The notes under the pieces are model-generated. The model was given only the letters and a program-made list of their open reading frames with translations, was not told the origin of the DNA and ran no database searches. The position numbers and the translations under genes were made by a program. From the NCBI RefSeq assembly GCF_004337985.1, contig NW_021940926.1, positions 282,668 through 346,667 of the forward strand: 64,000 bases of DNA, read 5' to 3'. The DNA is from Pyricularia pennisetigena (taxonomy: Eukaryota > Ascomycota > Sordariomycetes > Magnaporthales > Pyriculariaceae). The number at the start of each line of letters is the position of its first letter. Within the stretch, counting starts at the first letter, position 1. Shown here piece after piece: positions 55,873 to 64,000 of this stretch.

Positions 55873-58393
55873 TCATCTCCTGCTAGAATTGAAGCTCTTG
55901 ATGAGATGCTTGTCAAAAATGTTCTTCGTTGGTTCCCAAGTATTGTCATCATCTGGGAAACCTTTCCACTTGACAAGATATTGAATCTCCCGGCCACGAC
56001 GACGTCTTGCAAGCAGTTCCTCGGCCTCCCATATGTCTTGTTCTTCATCGATTGCCATTGGCTGGCTCTTTGTTTGCAAAGGTACCTTATCTGGAAATAG
56101 GTTATGGCTCGTCGTCACCCCAAGAAGATCTGGATCCGCCAATTCTACAGCGAATCCGAGAATCTTGACAGGCTCGCAGATCTTAGAGTTTGAAGAAGGA
56201 TCGAGGTGCGATGTATTATTGTTGCTTGACGAGCACCCTGTTTCCTCCATAGAAGTGATGGAGTTAATGTTCAATCCGGTGTTGACAACTTTGAAGTTCC
56301 CAGAAATACTGTTAGACTCTGCGAGAGCAGTAAGGGCGCTTGTTTCCAGTTGCAGAAATTTTTGTTTTGCCTTTTTGTTGGATGCAAATTAGTTTATATC
56401 GAGGGAGTGAGTGGGGTTTAATTCGATACACTTACCGCGTAGTGTGAATCATCTTCAGAAATTGGGGGCACAGGGGTGCTCGCATCAAAAGAGTCGCAAC
56501 TTGTTGAAAGAATGCTAAGAGTAGACGGCGTGGTGCAAATCGTTTCAGACTGAGTTTCAAAAGGGTCTTTCTTAATCACATCGGTGCTGATTTCACGAAT
56601 TCGACGACGCTTTGGCTGGTGACGATTTGGCGCCGCATAATCCCTCATGAATGGATCCTTTTCAGTTTTCAACCGGCAACCAGCCTTTGGAGAGGGATAG
56701 CTGTGGGCGTCCTGTAGGTGGTACCATAAGTCCTCTGTTGAGTCGTACTCTGTTGAGCAAAGAGGATCTGGACAATGAAGCTCCGTTTGGGAACCAGATT
56801 TGTTTATGTAAGAAAAGAAACATTCGTGAATGTGTTTCTTCCAGCTCGACTGCTTCATGAACCCGTAAAGCCGTCTTGCAGCAGGCAGTTGTTCGTTATG
56901 TAGGCATGTTATGCAGTTGCCAGCGTAGGCGATGGCTCGGCGGAACTTCACGAAGTCACATCGTGTACGGATTTCACATTTCCTGACGTGTTCCTGACAA
57001 TGAATTTCCCATCGTTCGGATCCTCCGACTGCCTGATTGCATATGAAGCAAAATTCAACGAACTTGTGCTCTCCTTGTTGCTGTGCCTTGACGCATTTGA
57101 AAACATGATCCCATCTATCATCGGCATCAATCCTAATAAATAGATACGTAAGTAGCACTTCAATCGGATCGAATTTTACTTTTACTCACGAGTCGATTTC
57201 GAGGTTGCATTCCTTCCTGGGGCATTTGCCATCAATTGGCCGCAGAGATGGCTGATACGCAACTTGGCAATCGTTCTTTAAAAGACCATAAAGATCTTTT
57301 ATGGCCGAAATTCCAATCTCGCTCCTTAGATCAGCCACCTGAAATAGTGCGTTGGAGAGACGTCTGCGCTCCGGCATCATGTGTCTCAGGCGCCCAAACC
57401 GGGAACGGTCCTGGTCTACATGATGCCTCTCTAGCTCTTCGCGATCTTTTGGGTGCACCCGGGACTGGGAACTGCGAGCTTTGTCTAGCTCCGCTTTCTC
57501 AAGCTTGCGTCTGCGTGAGATAAGTCGGCTTTTGTCTTTTCTGCTTTGAGCATCCGTCTTGGAAGCTAGATCCTTGAGCTGCTCGGAAATGACAACATAA
57601 TCAGGTCGCTGTCTTAGTTCATCCTGTGCCTTTGCAGGCAAAGAGAGAAAAAGATCTGGATTTCTTTTGACAGTCATTGAACGGAAGTCCTCTGCTTGAT
57701 CGCTCCGCAGGGGCATCTTGAGAAAACTTCCTTGACCATCCACATGCGTAATGGAGCTCAAATAGTCCCTGGTTAGTGTAATTTGGTTTGTATGAGCAGC
57801 AAACTTCATCAACTCATCCTTGGAGTAACCGTTACCTAGGGTTTTGTTAGCAAAGCACTGTGAAACTAAAAGCCAAAATTCTTACTTGTAGCTTGGATCA
57901 GGCATTCTCGGCGGATTCCATGTGGTGTCACGGGTCGTTCCATTCCTGCACGTATTGATAGACCCCTGATCTGATTGGCAAACGCACCAGCCGTTTGAAT
58001 CTTCTGGGTCATACCCTTTGCAGTCATTGTTGGAAACACTGGGAGATCCTTAACATGATCTGCCCAATCCAAAACCCAGTATCCTTGATCAGATGGTGGT
58101 TTCAAGTCCAAAATCTGCTGAATGTCACTGTAGTTTTTGAAAGCTCCTCGTGCGAGGAATATGGCCAGCAGAAAGACGATCGGGCTCAGAATGAGAGGCT
58201 GGCCGGGTAAGTGCTCATATAAAATGTGCGTTGAGCACTTTTGGTCTCGGCCTCCCGCCAAGCTTGCCCTGATGCCCTCCTGCTCTGGAACGAGATATAG
58301 ACTAACAGTCCCAGTACCCCAACCCGTAGTCGAGAAAGGAAGTCGCAGGGGTTTTGCACCAGGGTTTATACAAGGGTTGTCCAATTTCCCCAC
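55873..58393 (-). CDS. captain-like tyrosine recombinase (DUF3435) with C2H2 region and chromodomain
   Basis: Exons 58393(or further upstream)-57886, 57835-57190, 57132-56436 and 56370-55873 join in frame (introns 50, 57 and 65 bp; one has a GCTAAC branch), giving at least 782 residues. The DUF3435 order is visible: SLYLVPEQEG, GGRDQKCSTHILYEH, PLILSPIVFLLAIFLARGAF, DLPVFPTM, then HGIRRECLIQATSNGYSKDE (the HxxR box), AAHTN and the likely nucleophile in TRDYLSS. A coiled basic segment, Cys/His clusters (FCFICNQA…HCQEH; CPDPLCSTEY) and a C-terminal chromodomain (DIWEAEELL… YLVKWKGFPDDDNTWEP) follow. No ATG or clear N-terminal core-binding domain is found; a frame at 58474-58686 may be an upstream exon. 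The first catalytic Arg (the family's RPGA-like block) is not convincing (INPGA), so activity is doubtful. This enzyme class mobilises Starship elements. Confidence 0.8.
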
Positions 58394-59458
58394 GCAGCAG
58401 CATCCACAGCCTGCTGCGTGCTACCCCCTATGACACAGGATCCAATTACGCTTTACGTGGGAGTAACACCCATTCACTTGGCTATCACACCGAAACAGGA
58501 TGTTTGTGCCTGCTTCCACCTCTCACACATGATGGACAGGCCAGCCTTCATGCTAATGTGAAGATCAGCTTGTCCTCCTTCCTTGTAAAGACGTTGGTAT
58601 GTTTCAACCGTGACAGTGCGTAGTATATTGATTCGGCGATTGCCGTGGTGTCCACCTCTGCCCCTTACGCCCAGGTCAAAAGACATGGTGAGGCCTCCTA
58701 CAGATTAAGGATGCTGTGAGATTTACCCTGCCATAAACTTCGCTTTTTTCAAGCTTACTTTCGCTACGAATAATGAAGTTGATAAATCATGCTGACCTTT
58801 TCAATAAGCGAACCCCGCCAACGGACTGGCTTATAAAGGAAGGTCGACTGTTTCGGCGTCCCCGACGATGAGGCTTGCAGGAGCCTAGGCTTCTCGAAAG
58901 CTTCCCCAAACGTAGGAAACCTGCTTGGCATAGCCGCCCCAGGCGGTGCCCCTTAAGATGGATCCGGCACGCCCGAAGAGGTGGCAACGACTTCGTAAAC
59001 GGCACGTTGCTGTCCCCACGTTGTCTTCCTTGAACTGGACCGAGGAACGAGACTCACCTGCGTCGAGCCATGGAACACGTAATTGGAGCCCTCTGAGCAG
59101 GTACGGCCTTAGCTATGAAGGGTTATATACCCCTTAATTACAGTTTGACGTTTCAATAGATCCAGGAGAATCCTGTTCCGGCCTAGATATACCAGGATGC
59201 AAGAAATCGCGCAAGGCATAATCAGTAACTAACAGCCTTGTGCATATTTTTCATGTCTATTTAAGGGCTGCGCACCACACATGCAACGGAAACAATGACA
59301 AAAAGACAAAAGCTTGCAAACCAGCTGGAAGAAAAAGACAACCCAAAGAAAACGCGATTTCCAAGGTCCATAATGGAGTCGGGATCTCTCCAAATGAGCC
59401 ACAACCCAGGCCCAGATGCAGTGTTTGGTAGGTTTGCGAAAATACAAAAGGCGCAACT
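58394..59458. other. region upstream of the captain-like gene
   Basis: A minus-strand frame at 58474-58686 starts at an ATG (MSFDLGVRGRGG) and contains VTVETYQRLYKEGGQADLHI. It could be the first exon of the recombinase. Otherwise no gene is recognised. If the recombinase marks a Starship, one element end should lie in or just beyond this stretch. Confidence 0.35.
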
Positions 59459-60466
59459 GTGGCGGCCGCTAATTCGAATACCACTTTTCAACGTCTAGGT
59501 GAACAACACTTATGCGGCAATTCCATTAAGCGAGTCGCGGAAGCATATCGGGATTCGGCGAATAAACCAAGCACTTATCCCGGCCTTATGGCTCTGGAAT
59601 ATGTGCAAGAAATGGCCCTGGCAAGCTGTTCAGGTGTCTCAGCAAACACCATACCGGGATTTGCCGAAATCGCTTCACCGAGCAGTTTTTATCTGATGGG
59701 AAGCCTCGAAGCCGATATGGGCGAAGAGGCATTGTGGCTACGCCCGGCTACTCCTACTTCCCTCATGGATGGATTAGGCGGCGCTTTTTCACCATCTGTG
59801 CAATGGGACACTTTTTTGCAATCCCTTTACGGACATCCACCCGTTCCTGCCTGGTCTCCACCGATGGCGACCATGACCGGCGAGTCGAGCTTTACCATAT
59901 TGCCCTACAGTAATGCCCCCACTGGGTTCGACCGTTTGGCACCCCAGTGCGCTCCATTCGAGGCGGTTGCGGATTTCAAAGTGCTCGTCCCTCAGTACCA
60001 CGATCAGTGGGTGTTAGCATTGGGCTGCGAAAGCATGATCAGGGAAGAGGCCCAGGAACTTGGTTTCAAAAAGGTCCTCCTATCGTCCGACTCACTCAAA
60101 AAGTCCCCAAACATCAGCCCTTTACCTGAGATGACAGCCAGTGTGCACGATGTTGATGGCCTACCAAGGCCCCACGACCAGCAATCGGAGCCTGTTGCCG
60201 CGGTTTTAGTCTTCGGCACTCCTCATGACTGGGGCCGGGACTTGCAGGTTGCTTTGGATCATCTTTTTGCAGACAACTTCGCCGCCCCAGGTCCGGCAAA
60301 CGGTAGCTCAAGAATCGAAAACGGCACCTACGGTCACTCTTCGAAACTATACTTCAGAAGCCTTTCTTCTGGAAGAGCAGAGTCTGAGTCTCTATCGCCT
60401 CTTGGTGTTGAGGACTTTGTGTGCGCGTTGCAAGCCATCTTGCTAAAGAGAACCTGGCAAGCTTGA
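59459..60466 (+). CDS. HAD-superfamily (CECR5/class IIA-like) fragment fused to unknown N-terminus
   Basis: A 335-codon frame. The second half resembles the C-terminal portion of fungal CECR5-like HAD hydrolases: VLALGCESMIREEAQELGFK then KVLLSS (the VGG…CR..A..YGFK block), SPNISPLPEM, VDGLPRPHD, then VAAVLVFGTPHDWGRDLQVA, where the family has a NDPRDWxxDxQ block with the second acidic motif. The first half does not contain the DxDG nucleophile motif of the HAD fold. It therefore cannot be a standard active phosphatase and is probably a truncated or rearranged copy. The start (ATG or upstream) is uncertain. Confidence 0.5.
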   Translation: MAAANSNTTFQRLGEQHLCGNSIKRVAEAYRDSANKPSTYPGLMALEYVQEMALASCSGVSANTIPGFAEIASPSSFYLMGSLEADMGEEALWLRPATPTSLMDGLGGAFSPSVQWDTFLQSLYGHPPVPAWSPPMATMTGESSFTILPYSNAPTGFDRLAPQCAPFEAVADFKVLVPQYHDQWVLALGCESMIREEAQELGFKKVLLSSDSLKKSPNISPLPEMTASVHDVDGLPRPHDQQSEPVAAVLVFGTPHDWGRDLQVALDHLFADNFAAPGPANGSSRIENGTYGHSSKLYFRSLSSGRAESESLSPLGVEDFVCALQAILLKRTWQA

Positions 60467-60899
60467 TTTGAAGAGACGGAAAGATGATCATGGGTTACTG
60501 GCTTTTCAAATTCGATGCGCATCTCTATATGTTATGACGGAAGATCAGGCTTTCGGCCTGTACTGGTACTAAACGATAGTACCGCAGTCTTTATAGCTTT
60601 ACTCCACTGCTTTTCTCTAATTTGATCTCTGTTCGCCTGTTTCCATACTATTCGAGATTTCTTTTGGTATCAACCCAACTTTGGATTTTACTGCTTGCTA
60701 TTCAAGCATAAAACACTGTAAAGCTTTTTTTTTTCTTTTTTTTTTTTTAGACTACGACGACCGACGACCATACGTACAGCCGGCTGGCCTCTGAAAATAG
60801 AGGAAATGCCAACCGTAATATCCGCCCAGTGCATACGTTAGGCCCGCCACAATAAGCTTGTAATTGACCGCAGTAGCAAGTCGGCCGAAATTCTATCTC

Positions 60900-61776
60900 C
60901 TACCGCCGCTCCAAAGTCAGTCTACCCACCAAACGCTCTTCGCGTAGCCTAATCAGGCACTCGTAAGGCTGGCGGCAAAGCGGGCATTTCGACTCGCTCA
61001 AGAACCACCTTTCGGCACACGCGGAACACATCACATGTCCTTTTTGCTGTCAGCCGGGGTTAAATACGAAAGAGCAACTTGACACGTACCGCATTTTGTC
61101 ACCAGCATTTGGGTTTTTTGCTCCAGACAAATTCCGCAATCGGCACTGCGAAAAACTCTGATGCTTGTCATACCATCCGTCTCCGGGTGGTTTTTACACT
61201 TCAGCAGGCATGTTGCCGTAGGGATTTCGCTCCGACAGCGTGAGCGGCACTCGGGACAAATAGGCTACAGAGCGAATTGTTAGCGGGTTTCATACAGTAT
61301 TTCACGGGTGGTTCAGCCTACCCCAAAATGCACAAACTTACACATCCGCATACGACAACGAAATAGTCGGCATCCCGAAAAAAGGTTGAGCAGATAGAAC
61401 ATCTAAAATCGGTATCATCCGTAGTCAGGTCAATGACAGGCCGCAGGTCTAAATCCTGCAGGACGCGTTCGAGTTGAGTGCAAGTTTCCGCCTTTTGCTT
61501 TGCAACAGACAATTGCCGATTTGCTTCTGCGAGCTTGACTTCTAGGTCCCGGTATAGCTGAAACATGAGAGTGGTAAACTGTTGATTGCTGCGTCGGCTG
61601 TACTCTAAATGGTGGCAAAGGAGTGCTGTTCGATCATCTAATTGTCTTTGGAACTGTTGTCGCATTCGCTCGACTTGCCCAGTGCTTTCTTCGGCCCGTA
61701 GTTGACGAGCCTGTTCGCCATCTTCCCTTGCGCAGAGCGCGTAGAATGGGGGAAGACAAACTGTTGTATGCTCCAT
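60900..61776 (-). CDS. coiled-coil RING-finger protein, three exons
   Basis: Exons 61776-61342, 61264-61090 and 61039-60900 join in frame (introns 77 and 50 bp) to 249 residues. Residues about 20-115 form a coiled coil (ARQLRAEESTGQVERMRQQF… VKLAEANRQLSVAKQKAE). A first cysteine-rich unit follows: FRCSICSTFF, then VVVCGC, then PICPECRSRC. A canonical C3HC4 RING is split by intron 2: CGICLEQ, then TKCGHVMCSACAERW, then SKCPLCRQ. Coiled coil plus RING suggests an E3 ubiquitin ligase or a SUMO/ubiquitin reader; PVIDLTTDDTD just before the first unit looks like a SUMO-interacting motif. Substrate unknown. The 3' end is followed by a T-rich tract at about 60727-60750 on the plus strand. Confidence 0.8.
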
Positions 61777-63818
61777 AGGCTTTCTTCAAGTGTCTATACC
61801 AACCGTTGGGAACGAAGTTGTAAAAGGTAAAACAGATGGAAGATTGGAGCAGGGGCGGGAGAAAAGGGCTGGTATTTATATTACCAACGCAGCACCTGTG
61901 GCACGACACTGCTCGCAACTGCCCCCCTGCTGTTCTGGTCCATCAACTCTCCAAGAAAGCCCAATGCCTAATTCCCTGTCACAAGAAGGCAATTAGTAAA
62001 ACTGTGTGTTACGGTACAAGTCCAGCGTTTGAACCCTCCACCCGAACTCGAAAACCTATGCTGCAATAACCTCTACAGCATTTTCTCAGCGACCCAGAAA
62101 GATGAAGCAAGAGGCACGTTTGCATGCTGGAGTAATGGACTTCGACATCCAGTTCGGGGCATGCTATTGGGTAAAAGCAGCCATTTGCCGGGTTGTTACC
62201 ATTGCGTGCGTGCGGGTTCTGTTGCTTATTACTATCAAAAACTTTTTTTCTCTCTCTTTTTTTCCCTGCAGCTTGCCTATCGATCAGGGCCCCCCCGCCA
62301 AGCAGCTTTGCAAAAATGCTCGCTGATTGATTAGCGGCAAAACCTCGGCAGAGATTTAGCGGCCTGAAGCCAAGGATGTCTTTGGCAAATCTCCCTCGTC
62401 ACACACACAGGCGGATAAATTTCTCGCCCGCGCCGCAACTTACCGGAATAGGCAGGTAGGAAATGTTGGTCATTTAATCCAAAGCTTCGGATCGTGCCTT
62501 TATAATTGCTGGTTGAACACGAGTCAGCACGCCTTTTGGTAATCTCCAGAGTTGAGTAGGGTGTCCCAAGCGGTCGGAATCGGTCGAAATGAAATATGGG
62601 GCGGGGGACGTTGGTGACATGATTTGGATACGAAGTGAATCTTGGGAGTTTGGTAAAGGAATCGATGCCTCATCGAATCTGTTACCCTGCCAGAACGATC
62701 CAGACAGCTGCAAACGAGGCGGGGCGCAAATGCTGAAAAGGAGCTGCGACGTGATTAAAACTTGGATTTGTCGCGTTGCATACATGACGAATTCCAAACA
62801 TTGCTGTTGGCGGGTATGTGTTGGCGGGTATGTATTTTGAAGAACCAACGACCGTCACACATCGTCACCTCAGCGGCGACAAAACGTCGTAACCGAGAGC
62901 CTCGGTCTACGTATCGCCGAAACGCAACTTTTCTGTGCGATCCAACACTTTGAGGCGCCAGATTGGGGTTTGTGGAGCGATAACCATTCGTTGGAACATG
63001 ATGGGAGACGTGGCGATCCAAATTGTTTGTTGCATCCGCAATTTTGCCCCTTTTTTGTCACATTTTTTATGAGCCTCGTCACAGGTGGGGCGCAAGGTCT
63101 GCGGGGCCGGCCGGGCGGTTGGGCGAATCAAGCGAGGATTTTTAATGACCAATATGGCGCCTAAACAGCTTACCCGACACGGGTCATTTGGCGCATTGTT
63201 TGACGTTGTGGCCTTGTACGGCATATGGCTTCCAGACCCGTTCGATTTGATCCCCAGCCTGCACGAAGGGGAATGTTGAACACTTTTAGAATTGCCGAAA
63301 ATGTTGCCGAATTTGCGAGCCTTTGCCGTGATTAAAATGTGCTAGGGAATTAGGTTACACATTCTCTCTTCATACCGTTGACCAACAGGCTCGACGCGGA
63401 TTTGTCAAGTAGAAGCGCTCATGGCCAGGTTTTGGTCCTGCGTTTGCTAGGCTCCACTGCAGGTCCGGATGACCGAACAAAAAGTAGGTTTGCGGGAAAG
63501 GGAGCTCGTCAGGCTTTGGGGGTTTTCAACCAACATTTCCAGGTGGAATGCCAAAACCTCAAACCGGGCCGCGGACCAAGTCTCATTGGAGCTTCACGCC
63601 AGGTTTTGGGACAACTGCAACGCTTGCGAACAAGACGATTTTGCCAGTGTTTATTGCAATTATGTAAAGTGTTGACCTGACGTATTTAAACAAGACCGAT
63701 CGCCGACTGCCGAGGACTTTGTTTACGTTGTTCCCCCTTTACGGTTACTCTCTTTTTTCTGTTTTATTTTTGTTCCATATCGAAAGTGTAAAACTCGGTC
63801 ATCTTTTCCTTGCCTGCA
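61777..63818. other. region without recognised gene
   Basis: Several short frames (for example 62474-62848 minus and 63469-63675 plus) have no recognisable domain and poor start context. Nothing further could be assigned. Confidence 0.4.
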
Positions 63819-64000
63819 ATGACGAAGGAGCTTCAGAATGGCGGATTGGCGGCACCAGCCTCGCACCAACCAGTACAGCCAATTGTTTCTGACAGCCTCG
63901 ATTACCAGCTCTGGCAGATTATCCAAAAGGCCAGCTCAAGCCGTCAAGAAAACGCGCAAAAGGAGCAAATAGTTCAGCAGCTGTGGGCTGAGCATACCTC
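63819..64000 (+). CDS. partial gene at the right edge
   Basis: A frame opens at ATG 63819 (MTKELQNGG) and is still open at the window end, with Gln/Ser/Glu-rich sequence (LDYQLWQIIQKASSS, NAQKEQIVQQLW) suggesting the start of a coiled coil. The product cannot be named. Confidence 0.45.
   Translation, partial: MTKELQNGGLAAPASHQPVQPIVSDSLDYQLWQIIQKASSSRQENAQKEQIVQQLWAEHT

Overview
This is a window from a filamentous ascomycete (Pezizomycotina). The evidence is short GT-AG introns of about 50-115 bp with CTAAC/CTGAC-type branch sites, a Zn(II)2Cys6 regulator, fungal-only families (DUF3723-like, DUF6606-like, DUF3435-like) and AT-rich repeat remnants whose damage is dominated by C-to-T and G-to-A changes, as left by repeat-induced point mutation (RIP).

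Positions 1 to about 27.1 kb are an AT-rich, RIP-degraded transposon graveyard: a pogo/Fot1-like transposase (336-1556), a Ty1/copia element (about 2750-7219), a MULE with both ends and a target duplication (9379-12871), a Tc1/mariner element with both ends and TA sites (12885-14271), a BCS1-like AAA ATPase pseudogene (21821-23016), a 1.27-kb fold-back repeat (23226-24498), a fungal rhodopsin-like membrane protein pseudogene (25890-26357) and a gypsy Pol fragment (26655-26930). Set into it without visible RIP damage are a complete Ty3/gypsy chromovirus on the minus strand (14556-20453), a solo LTR of the same family (6539-6731) and a solo LTR of a related family (26932-27146). The complete gypsy has intact gag and pol, a GGGAAAA slip site, a polypurine tract and a self-complementary primer site of the Tf1/sushi type.

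From about 27.2 kb to the right edge base composition is balanced and genes appear, but the region is accessory in character. It holds a Zn2Cys6 regulator with an early stop (30673-33811), a cyclin cut by a LINE (37068-37811), an ORF split by a SINE (38773-39648), several coiled-coil proteins, a CENP-B/Psq-type helix-turn-helix protein (42659-43656), a pseudokinase (45696-46819), a DUF3723-like gene cut by a LINE (47120-49971), a disabled DUF6606-like gene (52518-54677), a DUF3435/captain-type tyrosine recombinase with a C-terminal chromodomain (55873-58393 and probably beyond), a HAD/CECR5-like fragment (59459-60466) and a coiled-coil RING protein (60900-61776). Two oppositely oriented copies of an RT-less LINE (35289-37147 and 49972-52517) and one tRNA-derived SINE (39001-39486) share about 240 bp of 3' sequence, a stem-loop and a CTA-repeat tail.

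The most interesting reading is that the right half is part of a Starship-type giant transposon: the captain-like recombinase faces left, a DUF3723 gene (a recurrent Starship cargo family) lies downstream, and the cargo is decaying through LINE/SINE insertion, a frameshift and nonsense changes. The LINE/SINE pair and the self-priming gypsy are separately well supported from sequence alone. Most exon joins were worked out by hand from reading frame, splice sites and branch sites.
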